This document shows positions 1 through 11,571 of a stretch of DNA of 64,000 bases, one piece after another. The DNA is taken from positions 2,976,001 through 3,040,000 of the forward strand of contig NC_052105.1 in the NCBI RefSeq assembly GCF_012273895.1, read 5' to 3'. The position numbers and the translations under genes are program-made. Positions within the stretch are counted from its first letter, which is position 1. The number at the start of each line of letters is the position of its first letter. Under the pieces are notes generated by a model that saw only the letters and a list, made by a program, of their open reading frames with translations, searched no databases and was not told the origin of the DNA. Source of the stretch: Zerene cesonia. Its lineage: Eukaryota; Arthropoda; Insecta; Lepidoptera; Pieridae.

Positions 1-321
1 AAGAATAATTTAATGTAATATAACTGCTTTGTTGCAAATTTTTGCGAGTATTGTTGATGTTAATTTTCATTATTTTATTATTTTTTCATTATTTAAAAAA
101 ATAATTAGTGCGAAATTAAGTAAAGAGCGGGTAACCCCGAATGGAGTAGTTCGCAACGTCTTTGCGGAGGCGGCTTGCTGTATTTTATTTGACAGCGGCC
201 ACCCGACGGACGTGTTCTTAACTATTGGCTCTAAATCCGCTTTAACCTTAAATTCTGTGTTGTATCTTGATTTAAATTGTGATGTAATTGTTAAAGTATA
301 CCTTGAACATTACAATTCATT

Positions 322-642
322 GTGGGAGTCGAGCACGCTTCAGCACGAATTGGGCCAGCTCGCACCGGGGAAGTATCACACCCCCACAGAAAACCGGCGT
401 GAAATAGTGGCATGCCACTGTGTTTCGTACGGTGAGTGGGGGAGCCGGAGGCCCGTTTCCTTTTCCTCACCCACCCTAGTCCATTCCTTCTTTCCAGTCG
501 TTAATCCTTTCCTTTTCCCTTACCCCATAAAAGCGGACAGCGCATTCGCAGAGGTACTACCTTTGCGAATGTTTATGGGCGGTGGTGATCGCTTACCATC
601 AGGCGAACCACCAGCTCAGTTTCCCGCTATGACATAAAAAAA
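322..642 (+). mobile_element. GTGGGAG-family retroposon, full length
   Basis: A ~320 bp GC-rich block in AT-rich DNA. It starts GTGGGAGTCGAGC, has a C/T-rich middle (repeated CCTTTCC), carries the motif GGCGGTGGTGATCGCTTACC and ends TATGACAT followed by a short A run. Near-identical copies lie at 11572-11886 and, reversed, at 62097-62420. The A-rich 3' tail and variable 5' truncation of other copies point to a SINE or LINE-tail retroposon. I see no clear Pol III A/B boxes and no coding capacity. A 202-codon frame overlapping this block is a by-product of its GC content. Confidence 0.85.
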
Positions 643-822
643 CGTGATTTCATTTCTGAGTTCCCATCTTGTTCACGCCCAGAATGAAGGACAATAGCCT
701 GGATCGCTTCAGGAGGACGTCTGAAAACCTGACACATATAGTCTTTATTTCCCTATGTTTCCATTGTTTGGGTTCTTTCCTAGAGACATATCTGAATACG
801 TAGTAACAGTTTTATGATTTTA

Positions 823-1037
823 CGAGACGCACGACCCGGCTCCGCCCGGATATCAAGATTCCTACTTTATCCCAGAAGAGCTTAAAATCGGGGTAAAAAG
901 TATCCTTACACTTGGGTGTCATCTCAAACTCTGTTTGTATACCAAACTCCATCAAAACATGTTAAGTAGTTTCAGCGTGACTCACGGACTCACATCCAAA
1001 CAAACAAACAAACTTCTCACTTATAATATTAGTGTGA
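823..1037 (-). mobile_element. Helitron-like short element, diverged
   Basis: Read on the minus strand it begins A|TC ACACTAATATTATAAG, runs through TTTGTTTGTTTGTTTGGATG, and ends with a GC-rich GGGCGGAGCCGGGTC segment and a CTCG|T terminus. This fits the pattern TC...hairpin...CTRR with insertion between A and T, one base off at the 3' end. The body differs from the 200-bp family at 50473. It is non-coding. Confidence 0.6.
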
Positions 1038-1140
1038 TTGGTTGAGGTTTCACGCATGGAATCATTGGAATTTATTTGAAACTTGTTGTCGTTTATTATA
1101 ACTTATCTACTCTGTAATTTACGATTATAATGTTTTAAAC

Positions 1141-1162
1141 CTACCAATATATATATATATAA
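1141..1162. repeat. (AT)n microsatellite
   Basis: A short run of about eight AT units. No associated element is visible. Confidence 0.8.
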
Positions 1163-1724
1163 ATACAACTCACATTTACTATAATCTAAACCTATATTAT
1201 GAATATGTATGTGTGTAGTTTATACACAAAACTGATTACACAAATTAATTCACCATAATAAACTTATATACGTACCACGATTGAAGCCGGTGTGGAACAC
1301 TAGTACAAAATAAAATTATGACACGAATTATGTCAATTAATACGTAAGCAAGTTTGATAATGTATATGTGGAATAAATAAAATAAAAAAAACTCAATGAT
1401 ACAATGATCATTACAAATATCATCTTTCTGAATAAATTAAATTTCATCTGTGTGCCAAACAGTCATAAAAGTATTTCACAAACGAACCGCTCTGAAATCA
1501 CAACGTTAGAAATTCCAAATATTACAAAGGTGCTTTTAAAATTACATATATTTCTTGTTCTTTCTTCATTTTCTCTATCGGCAATTGAAAAAAATATATT
1601 GTCTGTTACAGCTAAAACATATTAAATATATTTTAACACATTAAGTACTTAATACCTGTAATATATCACTACTAGTGTTATGTATATAGTAATGATTTAT
1701 CGTAATTTAAATGATATAGAGTGA

Positions 1725-1822
1725 AGATCTTTTAAGTTGGATCAAACTACACATGGTGTACAGATTTTACTAAAATCGGTTGAGCAGTTTAGGAGTCCAT
1801 CGTGGACAAACAATGTGACATG
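1725..1822 (+). repeat. Dispersed repeat fragment (TTTTAAGTTGGATCAAAC family)
   Basis: It shares TTTTAAGTTGGATCAAACT, then CACATGGTGT, GAGTCCATCG and ACAAACAATGTGACATG with 18791-18892 in the same order and orientation. It is a non-coding fragment of an interspersed element. The second copy is preceded by a CTAG-type GC-rich end, so this may be the body of a Helitron-like or LINE-tail family. Confidence 0.65.
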
Positions 1823-2373
1823 ATGATCACTCTCAAATTATACATTCGGTTAAAAATATAAATCAAATAATTTTTATCAATAATTTCGGTCTGCAATACC
1901 ATTAAGCAGGGATAGCTTTAGGCTATTAACTAATGGCCAAGGTCTCTAAATGCTTTCAAACAATTAGACAGGCTTTATGCTGAGTACGTACTACGTAGTT
2001 CTTATTAGTGTAATAAATTTTATTGTTCCGAGAATTGAGATGCGAAAATGTTTTTGCTTTTGTGGCTTATGAAATCTTGGTTAGTATGACTTCTGTAAGT
2101 AGTTCATTATTACGTACATTTTAATAAAACAGAGGTGCAAACATAATAAACATACCTTACAGTAAGATTTATATAACGTTTGTAATGTCAATTGGTCGTG
2201 TCCTTATCGAGTCCTACATTTAATAGCAACTTTATATATGCTTTGTTATCGGACTAGTGTATATGCATTAAAGAGTATTGAGAAGTCCTACTGACTTAGG
2301 AACACCAAAAAATACAATCGATTACTCCAATCCAGCTGAAAATTCGGCAAAATTGTTCGACATGTTTTTTAAT

Positions 2374-2534
2374 GTGGGAGTCGAGCATGCTTCGGCACGA
2401 ATTGCGCTCGAGCGAGCTAGCCCAAGTCTTAGGGGGTGTGGTACCACACCCCCACAGAAAACCGGCGTGAAATAATAGCTTGCTATTGTGTTTCGTACGG
2501 TGAGTGGGGGAGCCGGAGGCCTATTTCCTTCTCT
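2374..2534 (+). mobile_element. GTGGGAG-family retroposon, 3' truncated, with internal palindrome
   Basis: It begins GTGGGAGTCGAGCATGC and stops after GGAGCCGGAGGCC. The usual GCTCGCACCGGGGAAGTACC segment is replaced by rearranged sequence ending in a perfect 22-bp palindrome at 2432-2453, centred on GGTACC. Everything downstream of about 2535 is unrelated. Confidence 0.8.
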
Positions 2535-3244
2535 TAGTTGTTATCTATATAGAGGAAGTTAATCAGATTCCGTCATTAACTAGATCAAATGGCTCATCAA
2601 CATGTCTAAGAACAGTCACATATAAGTAACTTTAAAGAACTACAAAAAACTGAATAGAAATCGCTTAATGTGTATGGGTGCTGCTAGCCACAGACAGTAA
2701 CGTCAATCTTATATAACACCCTTCTTTTTGCGTGGGGGATTAAAAAGGATAATAATATTTGTAGAAAATATTCATATAGGGTCAGGAGTTGCCATGGCAA
2801 CAGATCATTTATTAGCCGGACCAAATTCTCTTGATCAACTGGATTAATATATAGAATTCACTTCAATTATTAATATTTGAGTATTGTTTGTGAGTATTAT
2901 GGTTGCTATTCATTCAAGGTCCATAAATGAATGCATGTGTATTGTTAATTTATGATATTAAAAGCCATAGGCTATTAAAAACTCATTTACCTGTGAGTCG
3001 TATGACACACATTTATTAAATAGCATACATGCGCTTAAAAACATACGTTGATATAATAAATTTCATAGCTTGAGCAACAACATTAATTATTTAGAGATGT
3101 TGGTCATGTCGAAACAAATAGGGCATCTAAAAACCACAATTTCTCAATAGAAAACAAAAATTCAACTTGACACGCCGTCCGAAAGTTTCTGCGGCGGATT
3201 AAACGAGCTAACATTGTTTGACAGTTACGTCCCCGCCCCTTTTC

Positions 3245-3321
3245 CGCGTCTATCCCGCGTCGTCCCCGCGTCGTCCCCGCGTCATCCCCGCGTGGTAACC
3301 GCCTCGTGCCCGCTGACGTAA
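3245..3321. repeat. GC-rich 11-bp minisatellite, seven units
   Basis: Seven successive 11-bp units begin at 3245, 3256, 3267, 3278, 3289, 3300 and 3311. The core is CGCGTCGTCCC; units 2 and 3 are identical and the outer units are increasingly degenerate. The array is dense in CpG inside AT-rich DNA. It is preceded by a Sp1-like CCCCGCCCC (3233-3241) and by GC-rich unique sequence from about 3170. Eleven is not a multiple of three and no frame stays open usefully, so it is not coding. A promoter-type CpG-rich element is possible but unproven. Confidence 0.8.
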
Positions 3322-4278
3322 CACGCTGCAGGCTGTCAATAGTTGTTGCTAGTTATCTGGAACGTTTCTTGTTCAACTTCCTCACAATTATCATAGTAGC
3401 TTAAACTGAAGTTAATCTGACTGAAGCCCGTTGAATGTTATTAAATGACTCAAAGCCTCGTGTATGACCTTTATGTGTAGAGATTGAGGTGAATGTATAC
3501 TTTTAGATTTTGTTGATATTCGTGTATATTTAGTTTTATAGCATTGTAACGCATTATAAATGAGAATTTTTTATTTAGGGGTGCGTTTAGCTACATGAAA
3601 CCGAAATAGTACAAGAAATTCTATTGCTGAGGTGGCACCAATTTTCAAGACTCCTAACGTTACATTGTAATAAATAATGTAATATATTTAAATGAATTAA
3701 GTCGTCCTTACGAATAATTTTAAAACTTTTATTTATACAACACCTTGATGTCTTATCAATAGACAAATGAAAGCATTAAATTCAAAATACCCTCACATTT
3801 GCATTTTTATTAAACATTATGGCTATAAGGAAGACGTTTGTGAATGTATCTCATATTAGGTATGCCAATAATATTATGTAAAAATAATATTATCTGTCTG
3901 TTCAAATTTACTCATACATCGCTGAATCTATTTTCATCTACTAATAAAGATTACATAACGAGATTTGTTTTCATGACAACTCGAAGAATATTAGGAAGAA
4001 TATTATTTACTACTAAATTTCTGCTTCATATCAAATGTAATTTAATTACTAAATTATTGGAAATACCTGTCTTCGAGACTTGGGATAATTAAAACCCCAA
4101 TACAGTGTAACATGAAATGGAATAGTTGCGAAATCTCAATAATATTGTTGCTGAACGAAAACTATTTCAAGTAAATTTTCATTAAAGGTTATCTATATTA
4201 TCCCTAAATTAAACCAGTCCAGTACATACGAATATTTTAATAATAGGTTACTTACGCCTCTGGAGTTAATGGAAATAA

Positions 4279-4442
4279 TCCTACTTAATATTATAAATCT
4301 GCTCTTTCTGCAAAAACTACTGAACCGATTGCAATGAAATGGTACGTAGACAGCTGGACAACTGGAATAACACATAGGCAACTTTTTATCCCGATATTCC
4401 TACGGGCTACGGATTTACACGGGTAAAACGCAGCGCAGCAAG
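4279..4442 (+). mobile_element. Helitron-like short element, internally deleted
   Basis: It starts TCCTACTTAATATTATAAAT and ends GCGCAGCAAG|T, where the family usually has GCGCAGCTAG|T. The body matches the 200-bp element at 50473 (AACTACTGAACCGATTGCA, CTTTTTATCCCGATATTCCT), but about 35 bp after the 5' end are missing. Non-coding. Confidence 0.8.
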
Positions 4443-7400
4443 TTAACTATAAAATAAAAAGAAGTGCCAATCGGGTGAAAGCGCACGGATTTATCGCGTA
4501 ACAGTAACCAATATAAAATATGCAATAATAATACATCCGAGAACATCGGTTAAAAAATGTAGTGAAGGACTGCTGAGTATGAAAAATCCTTTTTAATATA
4601 AGCATTCTAAGGATCGCTGATGAACAGCAACATTCCGGCTATTACAGAGGAAAATTTTGATATTTATTAATATCATAGGTACTATCATTGTTTTCTATTC
4701 AAATATTTTTTATCATGCCAGCATTTAATTCGGACACAATATAAATCTATTCCATATATAATATTTCCTTGAATATATGATAACTCAAATAAAACAGTAA
4801 ACATTACATAATCAATTCGCTATGGTAAATGAGGTGATAGAATTCTAAAAAGATTCCACAACGTCAATACGTAATGTGTACAAGAGAGTACAATTGACAT
4901 GGGTCTTTCACGAAAGGATTTTTCACATTAAATGTATTGGTTTACGAAAATCAATGTGCGCCCGGATCTGTATCACTTGAGAGATAGGCTTTTTCGCTTA
5001 ACCAAGTGTAAGAATCTAGGGGCCAGAGTGACCCGGAACAAAAACCAAATTTCAAAAATTCAGTTTATACGCTTACCATAAGTTATGTTTTGTATGTTTT
5101 CCTTGTATCAAAAATGAAATTGTTAAGACAAGAATACTATTTATTTTTCAATATCATTACTTCTAAATTGGATAGGTTTATGTCATTTTATAAAAAAACT
5201 GATTCAGAACTAATATATACAGCATATCATAATTATAATACAAGAGTTAAATATTATTTTCGTGGTTTATAATCTAGATAGACAGAATAATATACAACAA
5301 TAAATTAAACAGCTTATATACAAGTAGCTGTTCGTCCATAAAAATGAAATGAGTTATTCAAATTAAGGCCCAACAATTAAATGAAATTATGCAAAAAAAT
5401 ATTCAATAATAACAATAATTTTAACAAAGATATTTAGCTACAATTACTTATAACTATAGAAAACAGTTTCCAATTACAAATAGTTTTAACTACAACAGAT
5501 ATGTTATACAGTGAAGTAGTAAATACTGTTAGTTTAACCAAAACCGCTTCGTCATTAGACACCAAACAACCGAGTGGAGGTTATTCGCGTATTGATCAAT
5601 GTATATCGGCATTTCACGCTATGAATATTTCAGCCAGGATTAGCATTTAGGGCTGAAAATTACAACGTTTTGTGAATATAATCTACTGCCCACGCTTACT
5701 TAAAACTTTTCAAATAGTTCGATTGAAATTAATCTCTTATACAAAACGTATTTGAAGTTTATTGTGAACATAATTTCATTAATTCTTCATACATATATAA
5801 TAAATTATAGAAATTATATTGTAATCCTAACATTATTCGTGTATTACAAATAGCCTTATAAAAAGCAAAATCTATATCTTCAATATTTGTTATTCAGGAA
5901 ACTGCACTATGGGTTTAATTTTCTTTTTAAATCTTCAAATCTATAATAGACTCTTCATAGCAATCGCTTCAATATTATGGTGACAACGTAATAAGGGCTT
6001 GGGGTCACAATAAGTTTTACTGCTGCATTAATATGAACGAACGTTTCATATGTTCACCAATTTTATTGATATGCTACTAGTTAAGGATTAGTTATTTAAA
6101 TACCATCGACCATAGATCATAGTAAGGACTATATCTAGTTTTGAATGTGCCATTGCTTATTCCTCCCAATATTTCATAAAAAAATAATATGGGCACAGCA
6201 TAGTAATTTATTAGTCATTTTACTAGTAAAATTTTTATTTTTTAAAATGTAATGCAGTTACTTGTTACAACCCTAAAAATCCACAAAAGGCTTGCAGTTT
6301 GCGGACAAAGCAATTAACTTTTCAGAGGCATTCGAAAAACAGTTATCAAGCATTTCACAAAGCTTCTTGTTTGCAAATTTCAATTGCGGTCTTAAAAAGT
6401 GGTTTTTCATGGTCTATTCCTAGACTCTACTAATGTAATGCCTTGCAAGTTACGTCACAATTGCGTATTCAAATCAAATCTTACTCACCGAAGAAGGTAT
6501 ATTCTAATAGTGAAATAACGAAATAGTTATATCATATAAAACACACATAGCGTTTTATCCTAATATCCCTCTGATACTTTATTGCCATGCAGAATAAATC
6601 AATGTTGTAGAAACGTGATTCTAACCGCTCCCTAACATAGCCTGAACATTTATAAAGTTTAGTTTAGTCTTTTAAAGAGGTTTAACATAATTAGACTGCA
6701 ACTATTCAAGCAGATAAAAGTTTAATTAGGTTTACTTAACATGTTGGTATTTTTCATTAAAATTGGCTAACATTTTCCATTTCACATGTAAAACTGGTGT
6801 AATTATTTACGTATTTCCGAGCTTTAGCGAACTCGAGTTCGCTGAATACGGATACAACTGCACTGCGGTTCGCCGAGAACATAATTGTGGAGAAGAGCCC
6901 GCGACAACCATTAGTGACGGCATTTCGACAGGCCATTGTATTAACCTCCATAAAAGTACACGCTAATGGTACCTTAACAACACGGAAATGTCTGGATTCT
7001 ATAATGATGTATATTTCAAAGTTATTCCGCTTGGATTGTTCAACTATACATAAACACGTCAAGAAGCAACCTTAATTTTATTTTTGTAATTTTACGTTTG
7101 TATTTGAATTAATGATTTATGGTTATGTGGTTTGTTGAATAGAAAACAAATTTATATAATTATCATCAAAAACATATTATGCACTCTATGCCCTTTAAGT
7201 CAACATTGTTCTCGGTGTGGTTTCGCGTTACACAGACCACTAGATCTGAATGTTGAACCACATATTATAATACAGCAGCATCAAAATATCCCAGGCAATG
7301 TTATAAATGTGTTATTTTTCTGTTTGCTGTTATGTTTTAACTCGAAAGTTACATGCCCGTAATGCTTTTTATCGCGGTCCAGCCAGAGTGAAACCGGGAC

Positions 7401-8020
7401 AACCAGTATGTTATAAGTATGCTATAATCCTAAATAGTGAGATATACGAAACATTTCTCTATTATAATCGAAGAGACAACAATTATAATGCATCTTCTCA
7501 TTTTATTAATTCCTACATTGTACTCATTATAACTTATCGTCACTTCTAAAAATATCCCGAGGTCTCGTATAAAAAAAAGATTAGCTGACGTGCGCAGATT
7601 TAATAAAAGTAATAGATACAGTTACCGCTCGGATATAAATCATTTTATCTTCGTGTAGCCCACGACAGCCAATAAGCGTTTTACGCGAATTACCCTTAGA
7701 TAAATTGCCTACCGTCGTTAATGTGAACTTATCAAAACGAATTACCTGCATCGGATCACTTTTATGTATTCCTTGTACCTTTGGTCACGGCAATTACGAA
7801 GATTCTAATTTTGAATTTATTTTTTCCTCAGTCCCCGTTTCTTCTTCTCTAGTAACTAAATTTTTTTTAATTTACCCTCAAATTTGTGGATGTCTTATGT
7901 CGATAATATTCGATTTAAAGTATATCTCTGTTTGGGCTGCAAACATTAGCTTAGAATAATGAACAATGAAATTATTAACCAGAAACTGTGAGGAATTAAT
8001 AACTAAATAGGTATGATTTA
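4443..8020. other. AT-rich DNA without recognisable gene
   Basis: No element of the families above, no RNA gene and no convincing exon. The only GC-richer island is about 6800-7070, where overlapping short frames exist on both strands; it also carries an 18-bp palindrome at 6826-6843. That island could be a conserved non-coding element. Nothing in it resembles a known protein. Confidence 0.5.
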
Positions 8021-8243
8021 GTATGGGAGTCGAGCACGCTTCGGCGGGAATTGGCGAGGAGAAAGTATCGCATCCCCACAGAAGATCGGCGTAAATAGTA
8101 GAATACTACTGCATTTCAGTTGGTGAGTAGGGATGAAAGGTTATTCGTTTGCTTATTCTTCTTCGTCCTGTGCTTTATTCCCTCTATCAATCCTTTCCTT
8201 ATCCCTTATCCAGTAAAGTTCCCAATCCATTTGGACAGGCATA
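8021..8243 (+). mobile_element. GTGGGAG-family retroposon, decayed, 3' truncated
   Basis: It starts GTATGGGAGTCGAGCACGC and keeps the CCCCACAGAAGATCGGCG and CAATCCTTTCCTTATCCC segments. It lacks the GGCGGTGG 3' domain and the A tail. It is more diverged than the copies at 322 and 11572. Confidence 0.75.
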
Positions 8244-8304
8244 TAGCATTTTCAAATTTTCTTACAATAGTTATTATTTTTAACATAAAAACCAATCGCC
8301 TTAG

Positions 8305-8474
8305 AATTGTCTGAGCTAGACCAATCAAATAGGATCGCACGGGAAGCATCAGCCTTCAAATAAAAAAAGAATCATCACAATCGGTTGACCCAATGAAAAG
8401 TTATGAGGTAAGAAACACACTAGAAAATGCAGTCAAATTGAGAACCTACTCCGTTTTTTGGAGTCGGTATAGGC
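8305..8474 (-). repeat. Dispersed repeat H (CCGACTTCNAAAAGG...GGTTCTCAATTCGAC family)
   Basis: On the minus strand: CCGACTCCAAAAAACGG, GTAGGTTCTCAATTTGACTG, TTACCTCATAACTTTTCATT, CAACCGATTGTGATGATTC and GATGCTTCCCGTGCGATCC. Related copies are at 34770-34878 (-), 51905-52060 (+) and 58993-59165 (+). It is probably the 3' UTR or tail of a non-LTR element; no reverse transcriptase is attached. The 88-codon frame that crosses it is incidental. Confidence 0.7.
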
Positions 8475-8842
8475 GCGTGTTTCTCAATTTAACACAAGAT
8501 ATTTCACACAACTCCATTGAAAAAATATTGATTCTATCACTTAGTTGGCTTAGAAACAAGATCCGCACCAAACAGATCTTGTTAGAGGAATTCGTATATC
8601 AGACAAATAATGTTCTTGTCAGACAGAGCCGAATTGTTACAGAAAAACAAGGTATTTGAATGTCATGTGATCTTTACATAGGGTTATTCCATTTCATATG
8701 AGTTTATTTAACATTAAGAAGCTAGCAGCACCTGGCAAAATTGATTGGTTTGTGAATACCGTTTGAATTTATGTCTCGAAGATGTCGGAGATAAATAAAA
8801 ATATAACACTATATTTACTTTCTATTATATACATGTATATAT

Positions 8843-8874
8843 GCGAGAGTCGAGCACGTTTCAGCACGAATGGT
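8843..8874 (+). mobile_element. GTGGGAG-family retroposon, 5' stub only
   Basis: Only the first ~32 bp of the family (GAGAGTCGAGCACGTTTCAG, then CACGAATGG) are present. It may be a 3'-deleted copy or a short template-switch product. Confidence 0.6.
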
Positions 8875-9387
8875 CGCTAAAAATCTCACAACGTCCAAAT
8901 GTTTTATAGATGAAATATTACACAGTTTATTTCGTCGTCTCATATAGATTATTTTATAAATAGAAAATATTTTATAATTATTATTTTAATATAATAAAAT
9001 AGATTATAATAGTCTTGTATGTAATAATGTACACATAAATATATGAGGTGTTTTCTTAAAATTATATCCTTCGTCTTAAGTCTTCTAATTGCGCGACTAT
9101 TTGTTGAATAATCTTAGAAAATAACTGAATAATAAGCACCAATTATGCTTCGTTAAATATTATATGAAGCAGTGATCTAGTTCACGCAAAATGAGTATCA
9201 AATACCCTGTCTAATTAATGAGAATTAATTGCTACGCATCTGTAATGTTTAGCGAACTGAAATGTGGTATCCAAGTGTAAGAATATGAAACTATGTACGT
9301 AAATATCATATAGGTTTATCATTTTTGACAGAAGAAAATTATATATTTTATATCTTTAAACGAGCAATTCTTGTATATATATATAAT

Positions 9388-9652
9388 TGGAATCTCGGAA
9401 TCGGCTAAAACGATTTTCGTGAAATTTTTATATAGGGGGTTTCGGGGGCGATAAATCGATCTAGCTAGGAATCTTTTTTATAAAATATCATATTCGTGTT
9501 TTATCGACTTAAACTTACTTTTTTAACAAATAGGAGGCGTTTGAATAGTTCCAATTTATTATGACTATTCCTGACATCTATTGGCGAATAATAATACTAT
9601 TTTTTTGCGAATAAAAAAAAAAATATCGAGCAAAGCTCGGTCATCCAGGTAC
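9388..9652 (+). repeat. Interspersed repeat with CGAGCAAAGCTCGG terminal hairpin
   Basis: It contains TTGGAATCTCGGAATCGGCT, GGGTTTCGGGGGCGATAAA, CGATCTAGCTAGGA and an A-rich stretch. It ends in the small hairpin GAGC-AAA-GCTC followed by GGTCATCCAGGTACT. I recognise this from experience as a recurrent lepidopteran repeat, but there is no second copy in the window, so membership cannot be proved here. Non-coding. Confidence 0.5.
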
Positions 9653-11018
9653 TATTATATTATACTTTTATGGCCATGAGGATTATTTTACATACTGACA
9701 ATAGTTGGTTTATATATTTTCATTCTTTTGTTTAATTATGGTCAATAAACTATTCCAATGAAATGTCGTGCTATGAAAAATATAAGTCTTAGCTATATTA
9801 ACATCTTAACAATATTCTTCCTCTTCCGGCCCTGTTGGCTATTGGATATAAACAGGAATTATCATCAATACCCTGGCAGGCAATTCTAGGCGACTTTATG
9901 GGGGCAGTACGTACTCTGAATCCGTATTGTCGTCTATATGAAGCAAATAAACTGTGGTATCATGTGTTTCTCGTTTACTCTAACCGTTTTGTCTCGAGAT
10001 AATTGTTACTATTGAATTAATGTAATGTTACATTAAACATTATCATCTTTACATTAAAAAATTAAAGTCATTGATGATGTTTAGAAAGCAGGAAAGTATG
10101 AGAAAAATTTAATAAGAATTAATATCTACGCATGTAAAAGTATGATTATTTTTTTAATTTCTTATTATAAATATCGGTAACATCAGTGCTACCGAAGGTA
10201 TTTTACGGCCTGTTTAAAAACCTCTATTTGACTTCCATGAAAAATATATCGGATTTACTTTTATATATAACTTCAAAAATGGTCGTCATGAGCATTCCAT
10301 TTTTATGGGGATGATTATATTAGGATCTAAAATCTATTAATTCACAAAGGATTCTAACACAATAAAAGCATAATTTTATAACAAAAAAGTACTGAAGTAT
10401 ACGTAATCTATACGTGTTGTAACAACACATACAAAGTAAATAAACTTCTATTTTCAACATGCATAAACAAGAAATTAACTGCCATTGAAATACAAAAGAC
10501 ACACACACACACAATAAAAAAAGATCATTTGCATAACAGAAGCACAAGATGAGAAATCGCATCTCAACATACGTAGCTCCCGATGCAGTTACAAACTCCC
10601 GCATCGAAACTCCAATAAATCTCAAACAGTATTAGTTCCCAATGACAGGATACTCATCCAAGGAGAATTAATAGTTTTCCGATTAGTAATACTTTATATA
10701 GGGTGGCTGAGTTATGGTACTTTAGGAAACTTTACTGTAGAACAAGCGGCATGCACGAAAACTCTGTCTCGTTTCAAATGCAATTAAAATTGTCATCGTA
10801 TAAGTTTGTTCTTTTGATTTATATTTTGTGTCATGTTCTTTACTTGAATTGATCGGAAAAGTGAAAATTCTTTGGATTTAGATTCATACGATATTTTCGA
10901 AAATTGTTTTTGTTTCGAAATGTTTTCAACTTTTCACTGAGCATTTATACATTTTTCTGATTCGCCCTATAACGTACTGTCTTGCAGGTACCATATTATC
11001 CTATTGTTATTGAATGAG
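9653..11018. other. AT-rich DNA without recognisable gene
   Basis: Only a short (AC)n run at about 10497-10512 stands out. A 101-codon minus-strand frame at 10320-10625 is very rich in Cys, Leu and Phe, with no domain signature, and is consistent with chance. Confidence 0.5.
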
Positions 11019-11028
11019 GCTTGTTTGT
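11019..11028. repeat. Target-site duplication, left
   Basis: GCTTGTTTGT, identical to 11137-11146, bounding the LINE tail. Confidence 0.8.
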
Positions 11029-11136
11029 CATCATCATCATCATTATCAACCCTTTGATGTCCACTGCTGGACATAGGCCTCTCTCATGGCACGCCACTGA
11101 GCCCGGTCGTTGGCTCTTTGTCGCCAATTGTGACCA
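11029..11136 (-). mobile_element. 5'-truncated LINE tail (ORF2 C-terminus) with 10-bp TSD
   Basis: The minus strand encodes an open tail ending EAYVQQWTSKG, stop, immediately followed by a (GAT)n-type tail. This is the C-terminus seen in RTE/CR1-type non-LTR retrotransposons of Lepidoptera (my family assignment; the clade is not certain). The insertion is flanked by identical 10-bp direct repeats GCTTGTTTGT at 11019-11028 and 11137-11146. The tail abuts the left TSD and the truncated 5' end abuts the right one, as expected for target-primed reverse transcription. Only the last ~30 codons remain. Confidence 0.85.
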
Positions 11137-11146
11137 GCTTGTTTGT
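11137..11146. repeat. Target-site duplication, right
   Basis: GCTTGTTTGT, identical to 11019-11028. Confidence 0.8.
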
Positions 11147-11571
11147 AATTTTATTTGTTTGTAATATTAGTTTATTAAAGCATACGAAAATAACATAACT
11201 TTTTCGTACATAAAAAATACGAGAAAAATCAATCAAGGACAAATTGTGCAGGAAAAATTTGCAATGGATAAAGGTATATTCTTTATGTATCTTGGACGAT
11301 AAAATACTAAAAGAATAGAATTTTTAAATGTATTCCTCGGCCAATTACTGAGTAATTTGAGTACATTCCTAATTAACGTCATTCATGGAACTAGAGGACA
11401 CTTAGCGCTGTATAAGTCGACTAAACTATCTCCTTTATCGCATAAAACAAGTTTAATAAACCCGAGCGAAACTATGCAACAATTTCGCAACAATTTACTT
11501 GAAATTCTTTGAAAAAATATCTTGTTCCATTCCCGAGTCTGTAAAAATGTAACAGTTTAATTAACTAATAT

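Noticed and set aside
29..637. 202-codon plus-strand frame, the longest in the window
   Set aside because: Its second half is the GC-rich GTGGGAG retroposon, where stops are scarce; the first half is AT-rich and low complexity. Other copies of the retroposon do not keep the frame.
8393..8659. 88-codon frame starting MKSYEVRNT
   Set aside because: The first third is dispersed repeat H read backwards; the remainder has no signature.
11025..11050. (CAT)n as an independent microsatellite
   Set aside because: It is the 3' tail of the LINE insertion, abutting the left TSD.
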